Shown here in pieces: positions 1 to 11,958 of a stretch of 64,000 nucleotides of DNA (position 1 is its first letter; every line of letters begins with the position of its first letter). Source of the stretch: Sebastes aleutianus. Taxonomy: Eukaryota; Chordata; Actinopteri; Perciformes; Sebastidae. Below the pieces are notes generated by a model. It had not been told where the DNA came from. It did no database searches and worked only from the letters and a program-made list of their open reading frames with translations. The stretch is from positions 26,872,315-26,936,314 of the forward strand of contig CAKAKS010000039.1 in NCBI GenBank assembly GCA_916700875.1, written 5' to 3'. The position numbers and the translations under genes were made by a program.

Positions 1-25
1 TTTTAATCGATTGACAGCCCTAATA
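1..25. repeat. Terminal remnant of a hAT-like element (family R2)
   Basis: The window opens on the motif AATCGATTGACAGCCCTAAT. This matches the terminus of a repeat seen again near 32.85 kb and 54.77 kb. Only the end of the copy lies in the window. Confidence 0.6.
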
Positions 26-698
26 CAACTTTAAAGAAACTGTGTTAATCTCAAAAATGTGCAACCACTCTTTCCAATTTAATCGTGACCCCTGACCCCT
101 AAAATACTTGTGCATGGCCTTGCAGGTGGAACCCTCAAATTAAAGTCCTTTTTTTTTTTTTTTAGTTGGACATCACATTCTTGTAAAGGTAAGTACTGTT
201 AACCATTTACCACCATACTGTAGCTTCTGATTGTATGTCTTTGGGTCTGTATTTTATTGTTAGCATAATGTGCAAAATTTACGCAACATTTAAAAACAGT
301 AAATGTAAAGCTACACTACTTTGTTCGGGATACCAGGCTAACAAACGAGGCAACGCTGCAACACATCTGTCAAACCCAATGGAGAAAAAAAAAAAAAGTA
401 ATATTATCTATTTCTTTGCTGTCATTTCTTGCATATGACTTGTACTGTATACATTTTCAACTGTACCTGAAATAAAATGAGAGACTGTGGCCCGTTCGTG
501 TGAGCTGATTAATGTTCTGTGCTCTGCATATTCCACCCCATTGTACATCTCAGCCAGACTCCAACTGTGGCAATCAATTCAATCAGCAGCGCTTATGAAC
601 CCATTACAATCTAGCTGAGAGCAGGCGGGGGCTGCATCCTTCAACTGGCCTCAGAGTAATTACTATTTAGTCAAGCCAAAAAGGATAGAAGGCTGAAA
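26..698. other. Intergenic, no gene recognised
   Basis: I see no coding exon here. There is an AATAAA at 471-476 on the plus strand after an AT-rich stretch, which could be the polyadenylation signal of a plus-strand gene outside the window. The stretch 480-660 has balanced composition and homeodomain-type cores (TAATTACT, TGATTAAT) and may be conserved non-coding DNA. Both readings are inference. Confidence 0.35.
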
Positions 699-785
699 GG
701 ATGGATGGATGGATGGATGGATGGATGGATGGATGGATGGATGGATGGACGGATGGATAGATAGATGGATAGATAGATGGGTGGG
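699..785. repeat. ATGG/ATAG microsatellite
   Basis: About twenty tandem tetranucleotides, first ATGG and then mixed ATGG/ATAG. The open frame across it, repeating Met-Asp-Gly-Trp, is a repeat artefact. Confidence 0.9.
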
Positions 786-1400
786 TAGACTAATAAAACA
801 TGTCTCTAATGACTCGCATGTGACTATGAATATGCATTACAGCGATTTGGCAATAAGAGTGGGTGTTGCGTTATTTACACCCCCCCTCCCCCCCTCGGAG
901 AACGCTGTAGCACGTTGCCAAGGTGACTAACGCGTACCATAGCAACCACGCTGAATGTTCCATCCCAATTCTGAAGGCCAGAGGTCTCGCAGCGCTGCGA
1001 GGATGTCGACGGGCCTCGAGGGCGTAATATGTGATGTAGGAAATTCATTGGCCGCAGCGCTGACAGAGGCGGCCCACCGCTCTCACCTCGCGCATAATTA
1101 CAGGCTCGGCTCTCCGTCTGCACAAGAAAGGGGATTTTAACAACGCTCCCAGTGAAATGTTCAAGCATGTGTTTGAACCACTAACCTCCTGGACGACCGG
1201 CATGTATTTCTGTGTCACTCGACTGGGAGTTGTAGTGCTTGTGTTGTGTGTACGTGTGTGGGTGCACGATCAAAATGGTCTGCGGCCTTATAGCCTAATC
1301 ACTGATTTAGTGCTTGTTTTTTAAACCCCTCAATATCCAGTATTTTGCCTTTTATTTGCCCTTAAAGGTGCAATGTGTAAGATCTGGCCAGAATTTTAGT
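786..1400. other. Intergenic, partly GC-rich, no gene recognised
   Basis: Positions 950-1140 are richer in GC and CpG than the surroundings and contain an AT-rich core (CATAATTACAGG). Both strands have short open frames, but none resembles a known protein and I see no exon-like splice sites. The short piece 1363-1400 looks like the start of a TTAA-type MITE interrupted by the next element. Confidence 0.3.
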
Positions 1401-1895
1401 TTAAAGGTGCTCTATATGATATCCAGAGCCTTAATATAGCAACAAACAACTATTTGCTATGTAAAGATATAGAGGAGTAATGTCTACTCGAGCAGAGAAT
1501 GAAGTCACTGAAGCTCTCCCTCTTTGTGTGTTGTAATCAGAGCTTCTCTGTGCTTAGTTGACATAGCCGGGCTGGCCACATGTGCCTTTTAGTGCATGTT
1601 CGTGTATGTGAGCGTGCCCCACTGGCTAGCTCACAGACGCCACTCTGCACTGCTCACATATGTCAATGTCTGATAACAATGTCGATGGCGTCGTCGCAGA
1701 AGCGTGGAACCCACACTCCGGTTCCCCCTCTGGTTAACACTGTTTACACTGTTATCCCTGCCAGCACTTTCGCTGTTGTTTGCACTATTAATGCTGTTAG
1801 CACTGTTAGCTGCGAGCCGCCAGCTTGCAGTCGCCATGTTGAGAGCCGTTGAGAGGCAATAGAAATGCTCCCAATCCCATATTTAGCACCTTTAA
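1401..1895. mobile_element. Non-autonomous DNA transposon with TTAA termini
   Basis: The element begins TTAAAGGTGCTCTATAT and ends ATATTTAGCACCTTTAA, which are imperfect terminal inverted repeats. Both ends contain TTAA, as expected for piggyBac-type insertion. The inside has no intact gene. It carries short tandem variants of an ACTGTTAACACTG-type motif near 1735-1810. Confidence 0.6.
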
Positions 1896-2115
1896 ACCTA
1901 TCAAAAAATGAACCAATATTATCAACAGAATGTGAAGAGGTCACAGTATGAGGGGTGGAGGTAACGATAATTAATTGATAAAAAAAAGAAGGTGATGAAA
2001 ATGCATGTGAATTTAAAAATGGAGCCATAAAAATGGATGTGAAATGAAAAATGGAGTGATAAATTATTGTGATTTGATTCATTTAAAGGCGATTTGACTA
2101 AAACAGTCGTGATAT

Positions 2116-2722
2116 GATGAAAACAGAGCCATGTTTCATCATTTTCCCCATCTTACATTCATCGTTCATCATTCACAAAATTTACATTTATCGTTTAAGG
2201 AAAGTGGCCTCAAGGGTGGGAGTAGCAAAAAAAAAATTGCTTTTGAATTGATAACGTAAGTGATGAAAATGTATGTGAATTGAAAAATAGAGTGATAAAT
2301 TGCTTATTTGATAAACTTGATTGACGTTTTATTTGAAAGTGTTGATCTGATAATCAACTGTCGACCATTCATCGTTCACAACACACAACTGACATTTATC
2401 GTTTACAGCACGCAATTTTGTGTTACTTCCGCCATATCAAAAAATAAGAACACGCCCACTTAGCGAACCGCACTCTCGACTTTGTGCAGACATGCACTGT
2501 AGCCAGTGGGCGTGGTTTTTGATTGACATTTTGGGCGAAAGTAACAAAAACTTCCATTATTAATTCGTAAGCATTTTCATCACTTCCCTTTTCTTCAATT
2601 ATTTCTTGTTACTTCCATCCTTGAGGCCACTTTCCTTAAATAATAAATGGCAATTTTGTGATGTGAATGATGAATGACGAATGTAAGATGGTGAAAATGA
2701 TAAAACATGGCTGTTTTCATCA
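2116..2722. mobile_element. Foldback element with about 110-bp inverted arms
   Basis: The left arm (2116-2226) and right arm (2611-2722) are near-perfect reverse complements. Shared words include AAGTGGCCTCAAGG versus CCTTGAGGCCACTT and GATGAAAACAG versus CTGTTTTCATC. The inner 385 bases contain degenerate copies of a GTGATGAAAATG motif that also lies outside the left arm (1993-2065). There is no coding capacity. Confidence 0.65.
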
Positions 2723-2735
2723 TATAACTACTGTT

Positions 2736-4384
2736 GTTGCTTTTATCAAAAGACGCACAGTAGCACAGTAAACACAAAGATGGCCGACGCCACACCTGAA
2801 GATTATAAGATAGCTGTGTTATTTTGACCGTCTCTCAGAGTTTCAGCAGTTTGGTGGAATTTTGCATATTCTTGCCCTGCTGTTAGGTACTAATTAAGTA
2901 TTACACATCGCAACTTCAAGTAGCTTCAAGGTTGGAAGGATCTCATTCACACTGTCTCACAGTCATATCATTATCACTATGTATATCATGTTTCAGCTTG
3001 TTCCAACTCTTCATTAGATGTCTTGGAGATGTTTTGACTATACACCATTTCATACTGATTCCCACAAAATTCTTAATATCAAACCTGCAGCCGAATGTTG
3101 TTCACATTGTGCAGGTCAGGGGGGGTCGAAGGGGTTGAATGAACCGCAGCAAATTGCACTTGTTTACACGTTTCTCTTCCATTCTATTTACAAGGCTTAC
3201 AAGGACACGCAGCCCTGTACACCGTCAAGCACATTCACCCACTCCTCTCCTTGTTAACCAGCCTTGACCACAAACCACAAATAGCCTAAGGTCCAGAGAA
3301 AAACACATTCAATTAGGCTGCTGTATTGAATTTGTGCAGATTTGTAAGCCTCTACAGGCTTGAAATGTGATGTGATTCTCAGAAACAAGCCCAAAACCTG
3401 ATGTTGATGAATGACATGCAGTGTATCCATTTGAATGTGAAGCTCATTAAGTTTACTCATAATGAAAGGTGCTATGTAACATATGAATACAGACAATGCA
3501 GATGACATCAAATGCCACCTGAGTTATTTGATGATGACTAAATAGTTGTTTTCTTTTTTAAAATTCAAATATTCAAATAAAAAACTGTCACTGTCATTGC
3601 AAAATGAAGCGTAGTTTGGTATTAAAGCTCAGATAAATATTTTGAAGGTCTCTCCAGCTTCAGAAGAGACAGACTGCTGGCATGTGTTATAATAAACATA
3701 GATTAAGTTGTCAAAGAGAGCTGGAAGAACACATCCTTTTCAGAATCGGGTCTGGGATGTCAATAAGCAACAGGTTATTTGGAGAGCAGCAGCAGTTCTG
3801 CTCTGAGTAACAGCCTTTTATTTCAGAGCAAATTGTTTTAAAAGTGAAATACAGCTTGACAGGGTTGTCATTTTGTTTTTAATAAAGGCATTTTTAGCAT
3901 TATGAAGCAATAAAGATATTAGTGATGGCATCTTAAGCTATAGGGATATAGACATACATAGCTTTAGATGTATAGATTGACACAGAACATCCAATAAACC
4001 TCCCAACAGCTTACTGGTAAAATCCGCTATCTCCCATATAATGATGATCATGTGGTTAGGATAGAAAGAGAAAAGAATTTGATATTGTTTTTTAGTTCAC
4101 AGCTCTGAGCCTCCTGCGGTACCACAATTACATCACATAATTGGCAGAAAACATACTGTAGCTGGAAATACATTGACACCAGTCCGACAAACGAGTTCTT
4201 CAAATTGAACGACAAATCCTTGCCATGCCCTCTAGAGCGACACATAGAATTCAGATCTGACGCCCGTCGGTGCGACCACATTGTTTGTCTGTGCCTTCCA
4301 AAACGGTTACAAATCAGAAAATAAATTAATCCTATGATGTGACAATGCTATGGTTCAGGTTTTGAAATAAGAAATAAGAAATCA
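2736..4384. other. Intergenic, nothing recognised
   Basis: AT-rich unique-looking DNA. I found no exon, RNA gene or recognised transposon end on either strand. Confidence 0.35.
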
Positions 4385-4500
4385 TTTTTGTAGACGTCAT
4401 TTTACTGGCGTCCGGTAGCCGCTTTCAGTCTAAAATGGCGTAGGCGTAGCTCTGCGCTGATGTTGCAATGGAACGACCAATTGACTTTCACTTCTTATCA
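4385..4500 (-). repeat. Dispersed repeat (CCGGTAGCCGCTTTCAGTC family)
   Basis: Read on the minus strand, this segment matches plus-strand 43,905-44,010: both contain GTGAAAGTCAATTG, CGTTCCATTG and the ACTGAAAGCG core. A shorter relative is at 39,315-39,360. It is a dispersed non-coding repeat; the class is not determined. Confidence 0.55.
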
Positions 4501-6333
4501 ATATACAGTGTGTTCTTTGGGTTTTGGGTGCTAACTTCTACAGTCTTCTACAGGCTTTGTCACTTCAACGTTAACATACTGTATGTCATTTTGGGGCACT
4601 GAAACAACTGATGCTGTCGTTCTTCCTGGGAGGACAGTTCCGACCGACAGCATATGGTGTCCCCACAGGGCCAAGATTTCCTCCTCCGTACGCCGGTCAT
4701 GTTTACAGTCTGATTAGCAACTTGAGACCCGAGAATGGAGTTGGAATTAAGAGATGACATCTATGGCTAATCTCTATAAACAGCTATCTGCATATGAATG
4801 CGGAAAAAGAAAATTTTAAAAAAGCTAATAAAAAGCTAAATCACCATCAGACGATAGCCGATGCGTTGCCAGATTGCATTTTGGCATATATGTTCCGCTC
4901 TTTTGCTCTCCATACGGACTGTTAAACCTGCATGCAACCAAAGCCCACTCAAACGTGATGGTCAATACTACGGACTACAAACGGAAACCACAACACTTCC
5001 GATACCAAAAATCTTGTCCCCGTTGGATTCTGTATTCATATGCCAATATCTGTTTATAGAGATTACCTACTGCTCTAATGTAATTCAAATTAAACAGGTG
5101 TATACAGGTACAGAATTTTCAGAGATAAACTCATGGGAGTCATGACTGATGAGGTGGAAAAAACTAATTCACAGTGAGGTGACACAGTCTCTAGCGACCA
5201 TCAGAAGTGTGTTTTTTTCCCTAACCTCACATTCTGCAGCTTCTTTATTTGTCTTCAACCTCTGCAAGCTCCCTGCTTCCCAGAAGAAATTGATCAAATT
5301 AGTCTTTATAAGCAGTACATCTCAGCTTTTGGCAAAGTTATTCTCTAAATATTCTATTCGTCTTCAACCAAAGATTGATATCAAAACTGTATTTTCAGTT
5401 ACAGACTTATAAATAAACCAAGAATTCCTTCCCTTTAAGCCTTCAAAATATACTTTCCAGATTAGTGCTTTTGTATAACTGGGAATTGTACTACAACTCT
5501 ATGTTTAACATATGAATGTGCAATGTTTCCTCTTCATTAAAAGATTGATTAAAGTTGCTTATTCTGTGTGTATCGTCTTATCTGTGGGATATGAGGAACA
5601 GCTTGGGAAAATGTGTAACTTCAAAAGAAAAAAACACAGTGATAAGGAAAAGCTATTCTAAAGAGGACCTGAGATCTAATATCCAGCATAGTAGGCCTGC
5701 TGTGTGTATATTATTTATCTAAGAATGTGTAACATGAACAGAGTAAAATTAAAAAAGAGTTCATTCTCTGAGGATGCCTCTCAGTGCTGTGGTGGTTATG
5801 TATTCCCCAACCCCCTTATGCCCTCTGCTGTCCAACTACTGTAAAGCCGAAAGATACCACACATAAGAAATAATAGATGACGGATAATACATGATGTGTA
5901 TATAAAACAAGCTGCTGTGAACGCTGGTGGAATCATAAAAATGTCTGTTGTTTGTTGTTGCACTAAAACAGGCAGACTGCACGTACCAGCACAGTGAACA
6001 TACAGTAAACTGAACTTCCATATTGTGATGTCTTATGGCCACAAGTTAACAGGCACAAACATCCAGCTATCCAGCAACACGCCTGTGACAAATACATTAT
6101 ATTGTATTACACTTGAGTGTAATACATTAAGATGCAAACGATCTGAGTGTCCCAGCTCCTGTAATTTATATTTATGTGATTCAACCACTTTACTCTGCAT
6201 GTTCCATGATACATACAGTAGGCCTATATGTGACTTTGGAAAATGCTTCATTATGTATCATAAAAACAATTGAATAATATGGGCTATATTCATTGTAGTC
6301 AATTGACAGACATTAAATAATACAATCTGCTTA
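4501..6333. other. Intergenic, nothing recognised
   Basis: Several short open frames occur but none has family-like features. At 4750-5060 the words TCTCTATAAACAG and CTGTTTATAGAGA are inverted copies about 290 bases apart, so a degenerate foldback element may be present. Confidence 0.3.
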
Positions 6334-7180
6334 AAGGAACTGTTTGTAAGAATCAGAAATTGGTTGTAACAGCGACACCTTTGGCTGTTAAGTCAACGAA
6401 AGTCAGCGTCCTGTTGCTCGCGCTCGACCATGTGCACGCGCTACGTGAATGTGAGCGAGCATCCATCAAAACAGTGAGGCGACACTCAGCTAAAACCACA
6501 ATATCACTCTATATTTCACCTGCTAGTAATGTTAGCTGACCAGACGAAGGTCTCTCCATGAATCAATGCTGATCCTAGTGTTGGCTTTTCCTGCTTCAGC
6601 CTCCCAACCGCAGCCGGAGGGAACAGGGGAGACACCGGCACCCGGTCGGAGACGATAAAGTAACTCGCTGCGGAGCCCCGTCACTTCACAAGACACGGGA
6701 AACCTCTGTTGGTCTGTGGGAGCTGCAGCATTTATTTCTGCACAAACGTTCACAGTACATTCACTAAATATTCTCAGAGCTAAACTAACTCTTCTGCACT
6801 GTGTAGGGTGCGCACATGCACGTGTAGAGGTGGAGCGAGCTGAGCGAGAACGAGCGCGGTGTGTTAGTGAAGGCAGGCAGGCAGAGGAGCAGAGTACAGC
6901 AGGGACCGTTGCACACTTGCAGCGTGCCTCACCAGACCACCGGACCGATAACAAAGCCAAGCTGTTCCAGCACAATTCCTCCACTAAAGCCGGCCACCTG
7001 CTTCCGGGTTTTCCGCCCAGCACCACCCGTGCACACCCCTAGAAAGAGCGCCGGTCGTTGATGACAATTTTCGTAGTGGCCAAACGGCGCTACTACAACT
7101 TTCGTGTACGTCACGTGGCCCAAAAATACTTTTTCTCATAGACTTACATTGGGAAAGAGATGAGGGGTCTTTCACACCGC
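6334..7180 (-). mobile_element. Dispersed GC-rich repeat, related to 48.77-48.90 kb
   Basis: The stretch starts TTAAAGGAACTGTTTGTAAG. Its right part, on the minus strand, reads TCTCTTTCCCAATGTAAG, then AAAAAGTATTTTTGGGCC, then CGGCGCTCTT. The same series occurs on the plus strand at 48,768-48,900, so this is a repeat family. The GC-rich open frames inside (such as minus 6532-7026) are probably chance frames. Exact ends are uncertain. Confidence 0.55.
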
Positions 7181-7255
7181 ACTAACGCCATGCTCTCGTT
7201 AGTAAACGTGTTAATAACCCAGAGCCCCCTGGGTTCCAGACGCTCCAGCCACACC

Positions 7256-7375
7256 ACGACCCCGTCCCTTCATCCCTAGACCCTCATCCCTTCATCCCTC
7301 GACCATCACCCCTCATCCCTTCATCCCCCGACCCTCATCCTTCATCCCTCATCCTCCTTCCTAACCCTTTCCTCC
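7256..7375. repeat. CATCCCT-rich minisatellite
   Basis: Pyrimidine-rich imperfect repetition of CATCCCT, with CCTCGACC and CCTCATCC variants, about 120 bases. Confidence 0.75.
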
Positions 7376-8180
7376 TACATCATCATCTAGAAACAGGAAA
7401 CATGCTAAGAGGGAGCTCCCAGTGTTCGTTTCCACACTTCCACTCAACATTTTGTGAGGATGACATTTCACAGGAAATAGCATAATTAGCACATTAATGC
7501 TATACAAGCCATCGACACTGCCTCAGGTGTTAGTTACAAAAAGAGCAGCACTGATTGCCTCCGTCTTACTCCCAGTGGTGTCTACAAGGGAAATGTTAGT
7601 GTTTGATTCAGTGTTTCATTTCAACAACCTGAAAACTTAGGGCCCCGCACACTCGACTAAATATATGATTAGAAGCCTGATCATACGGTTCTAAAGGGTC
7701 TCTTCCAAACCTTCAATCTCATCCCAACATGTATGTGGTTAGTCCATGCATTCACATTATTGTGCCCATGTTTTTTTTTTACCTGTTACTTCATCATTCG
7801 TTACTTCAATATTTTTTCATTGAATGACCTGTTTGCATCAACCCTGTTTGATAAGGATTTTCTACATTCATCAGCCATGAGTCAAGACTAAACAGTTCCT
7901 TACTCAAGTTACAAATTCCACCACTATAACTTTTAAAATTGAATTCTCACTTTGTGGGAAACTGCCCATGTGCTTTCTGCTTGTATCTTATATAGAGAGT
8001 GCTGCTTTTGAGTAGTTGATACTTCATTGTACATCTGTACAACAGATGTATTGGGAGGTGTATAAAATAAAAGGCAGCATGGGTAGATATGAGAAATGTC
8101 CTTTATCAAGTCATTTATCCACATACTTCACAGTTTACAGTCTGCAATCCACCTTTTTGCACATCTTTGGACTGTAGGAG
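7376..8180. other. Intergenic, nothing recognised
   Basis: AT-rich with no recognisable gene or transposon end on either strand. Confidence 0.3.
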
Positions 8181-9360
8181 AAGAAAAACACACAAAATAA
8201 AAACAGGAGATCAATCATATGCTTATGGATGTATTTTAATAAAAATAATTCTGTCAAAATTAAACAGAATACAATATTTCTTTTTTAACATGTTTCCAGT
8301 ACATAGGTTTTTTTTTTTTTCAATTATCATTTTTCCTTTTTTTTATATCGTTTTAAAAGTCATGCTAAGTAGAGGGTAACTCATTTCACAATTGTTTTTT
8401 TTATTTTTATTTTTTTGCTAAAACTCAAAAGTCAAAATATGAAATTAAAATCATGATAGAAGTCAATTGTGCACAGCTTGTCTGCGATGCCTAAATCCAT
8501 TTCTCCGGCCTTTCCGGAAGAAGTCCACGTGGCTTCAGAGGCCTCGGGCCCATTTCCAAAAACTGTTCACATCCCTCCTTTCCTTAAAACAATCACTGAT
8601 CACATCAGTGGCTATGTCTATGCAGGGATAAGAGGAAGGGTGCGTTGTAACAGTGCTGAGACGCAGCCCAGGCTCAAACACAAAGGACAGCTGGGAGACT
8701 TGTTCCCTACAGGTATGCAACAGAGGTTGTTCTTTCACGTACAAGTGTGTGTGTGTGTGTGTAACAGAAGTCCTTTACAGCTGTAGAAGCAGATGTCGTT
8801 GAGTGTGTACTGTATGTGTGGTTATTAGAATAGTTCCTATTATAGCAGAAGGTCTTTATAAAAACCAGCTTGGTAAAAAGTTTGACCACATACCCTGTAG
8901 TAAACCCCACATATTAATCCATATTTCTTTACCATAGACTCACATTCTCTTATAAATGGAAATATACACTTCAGGGTGGATCCACAAGCCATTTGCCAGG
9001 TCACAACAAAGCAGCTGAAAGATGTGACAGCTTGCCACTAGTCAGACAACATTAAGTCATTGCTATTTGGTAGAAAATAAGTCTAGTGTAAAAACAAAAG
9101 AGTTAAAATGTTTCAGATAAAGCTAAGGGATGGAACAAAACAAGTTTGTAATAAAAATCCAATTGGAAATAGGGTGAAGTCCAATTTGTAATTTTTGCAG
9201 TGAAAAATCATCTGTTTAGAAACAGAGACAGAAAGACAAAAGTTTAAATGTATTAAACTAAAATATCAAATTAATAAACAACATTTTGAAATAAATAATG
9301 TACAAAAAGTCATGAACAGATATTAAAGAGACAATAAACTGTGAAATTATTTAAGAAATT
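8181..9360 (-). other. Repeat-poor stretch, possible distal 3' UTR of ranbp10
   Basis: This stretch lacks the short transposon families that fill the rest of the window. On the minus strand it ends in an A-rich section with AATAAA at 8400-8405. A strong splice donor just after the ranbp10 stop would allow a separate 3' untranslated exon, and this is the best-looking nearby place for one. This is inference. A CA/GT microsatellite lies near 8744-8763. Confidence 0.2.
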
Positions 9361-9903
9361 ATCAAAACCCAACTCAGGCCCAACAGGAGCTAGCTCGCCT
9401 AAGTAACTCTGAATTAACCAGCTGATGTTATCTGCAGCCGCCAACACCGGCCCACAGGCCAGCCTAGCTAGTTAGCTGGCTAGGTAGGTAGCATATGTAG
9501 CCTTGTTAAGCTAAATAAACAGAGCTTGGTTGCTGTGTAGTGTGTTTATGAGCAGCAGCAACAAGTTGGTTAATTCAACTAGCTAGCTAGTGAATGAGGA
9601 ACCAGCTGGTAAGTTATCCATTAGCTAATATGAGCTAGCTGGCTAAATTTGAAAAAGGGCATTTCGAAGTATATATTTTACTCCATTCATTCATATGATA
9701 TGTATTTCATAATGTCTTAGTTTATCACTTAATATCAAACACTTTGGGGCTCCATACTAAGTGGCTGACAACGAGGGGTGGTTGACAGACGACGTTGTAG
9801 CTGTAATTTCATACTATTGGGGGCAAGAAGTGGTAATTGGTAGTTTTTTTTACTACTGATCTGACTCCGAATCAGGAGCAATGTGGTTAAATGCACTGAT
9901 TCA
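9361..9903. other. Intergenic, rich in GCTAG words
   Basis: Positions 9385-9650 are rich in CTAGCTAG and AGCTAG variants, as in degenerate short repeats. No gene is recognised. Confidence 0.35.
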
Positions 9904-10408
9904 ACTGTTATCGGGCCATTAAATAAGCGTTAACATGCCATAGATGTGGGTCAGTAGGGGCCTATTGCGCAGTGAAAGTGAAAGTGAAAGTTAAAAGCAA
10001 CACGTTCTAACATGTTGTAAAACTGAGTGAAACAAAGTTTTTAACACTTTTTTAGGTTTAGGCAACAAAACTACAACTTCTTTAGGTTTAGGCAAAAAAA
10101 AACAACTTAAGTTTATGGGAAAACATTGTGTTTTGGGTTAATAAAAACTACAGTACATCCATGTCCCATCCATCATCCCTGTTACAGATAATGGATGGGT
10201 GAATATACTACAGCTCCTGACTTCAGCTTCTACTCCTGTCATAATTACTACGATTGCTGCTTTGTTTTTGTTTTTTTATACCTTCTTTCGGTGATCTACC
10301 ATGTGAATAAATGATAAAACCTACTAGTGGGTGTAGTAGGCCCCTACTGACCCACATCTATAGGACTTATAGCGACTGATAACGCCTATTTAATAGCCTG
10401 ACAACAGT
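9904..10408. mobile_element. Foldback MITE, about 0.5 kb
   Basis: Left end ACTGTTATCGGGC...ATAGATGTGGGTCAGTAGGG is repeated inverted at the right end as CCCTACTGACCCACATCTAT...GCCTGACAACAGT. The interior holds GTTTAGGCAACAAAAC words that recur near 46.6 kb. No protein is encoded. Confidence 0.65.
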
Positions 10409-11103
10409 CTAATCAGCTATTAAATCTCATGGTGGCCCGCAGCGAACCTGAAAAATAAAAAAAATATTTCTTTTCTTTTATTATTATTATTATATTATCA
10501 TCTTTTTTCTGTACTTACTGAGAGGCACTCTGGGAAAAACTTTTGGGCTATAAATTAACTTGACTATGTCCTCCTGTGTAATAATAGGTAGGAAATAGTC
10601 AAGTCAAGTTTATGGGTGTTAGAGAAATGGAGGTGTCTGAGTGGAAAAAGGCCTTTTTTCCAACACATACAATTGGCTTTAACAACCTTTGAGGTTTAAA
10701 TCAAACACCCAAAATGAAAGAAAGACTATGACTTAATTATCATAATCACAATTATCACCCTAAAATTTAATTAAATTAAGTGATTTCACCTCTTAATTTG
10801 AAATTCTAATTGCAACAGCACACGCACAGAGCAGGTCAGACTGTGGACGATGTGTGAAGACTGCAGTAATGAAAACCCCAGAGGTGACTTGACTTTTAGC
10901 CGTCCACACACTGTGCTCATTAGTCTGCCTTTGATACTGATTTTCTTTATGCTGGCATCAAGGCGACCATGATAATAGTATTATGTTGGGTCTTGAGAGC
11001 AGGTGTTGGTGCTGAGCTCTGCCACCTGCAATGACATCACTGCTGGGTCGATGCTGTGGTCGTTACAGTAATATTAAGGCTCTAACACCTCTAATATTCA
11101 AAT
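10409..11103. other. Intergenic, nothing recognised
   Basis: No exon or transposon end recognised. Positions 10,800-11,050 have balanced composition and several E-box-like CACCTG/CAGGTG words, which may be regulatory. This is weak inference. Confidence 0.25.
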
Positions 11104-11958
11104 TTAAAGGCACAGTTCACCACAAAATCAAAACTACATATAGTTCCTCTTACCTGTAGTGCTGTTTATCAATCTAGATTGTTTTGGTGTGAGTTGCCCA
11201 ATGTTGGAGATATCGGCCATAGAGATGTCTGCCTTCTCTCCAATATAACAGAACTAGATGGCACTCGGCTTGTGGTGCTCAAAGTGCCAAAAAATAAATT
11301 TGAAAAACTCAACAGCAATGTCTCTTTCCAGAAATCATGACCCAGTTACTCAAGATAATCCACAGACCTTGTTGTGAGCAGTTTCATGTAGGAACTAGTT
11401 TCTTTTTTACCGAACTACACCCGCCAACCGTATCACTGTGCAGAAGGAAGTGTGCATCTACCCATGGACAAGAGGCTCATGCTTGTGACAGCGCGAGACG
11501 TAAACATTAATGGCGTCCTCCTCGACTGAGCTGTAACGTTAGCTAGCTCAGTGGTGCTAGGTGAGCTAGCAGTATCGGCTAGCTATAAAATATAACACGA
11601 GTAGATGCATGCTTCCTTCTGCGCGGTGAAAAGGTTGGCAGGTGTAGTGTGGTAAAAAGAAAATAGTTCCCGCATGAAAATGCTCACAATAAGGTATATA
11701 GATTATCTTGAGTAACCGTGTCATAATTTCTGGAAAGAGGCATTGTTGTTGAGTTTTACCAATGTATTATTTTGGCGCATTGTAACCACAAGACGAGGGC
11801 CATCTAGTTCCACTATATTGGAGAGAAGGCATACATCTTTATGGCTGAGATCTCCAACACTCGGCAACTCACACCAAAACTATCTAGATCGATAAATAGC
11901 ACTACAGGTAAGAGGGAAAATATGTATGTTTGAATTTGGGGGTGAACTGTCCCTTTAA
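11104..11958. mobile_element. Long foldback DNA transposon with TTAA ends
   Basis: The two halves are reverse complements over roughly 300 bases each. Left: TTAAAGGCACAGTTCACC, then CTACAGGTAAGAG read inverted, and CTCCAATATAACAG. Right: CAATATAGTGG inverted, then GGTGAACTGTCCCTTTAA. A CpG-richer unpaired middle (11,500-11,600) has GTTAGCTAGCTC. TTAA at both ends suggests piggyBac-type mobilisation. There is no coding gene. Confidence 0.75.

Noticed and set aside
6532..7026. 164-codon minus-strand frame, the longest in the window
   Set aside because: GC-rich repeat family sequence with a shadow frame on the other strand; no domain or exon boundary.
8469..8786. 105-codon plus-strand frame
   Set aside because: No family resemblance and it ends in a GT microsatellite.
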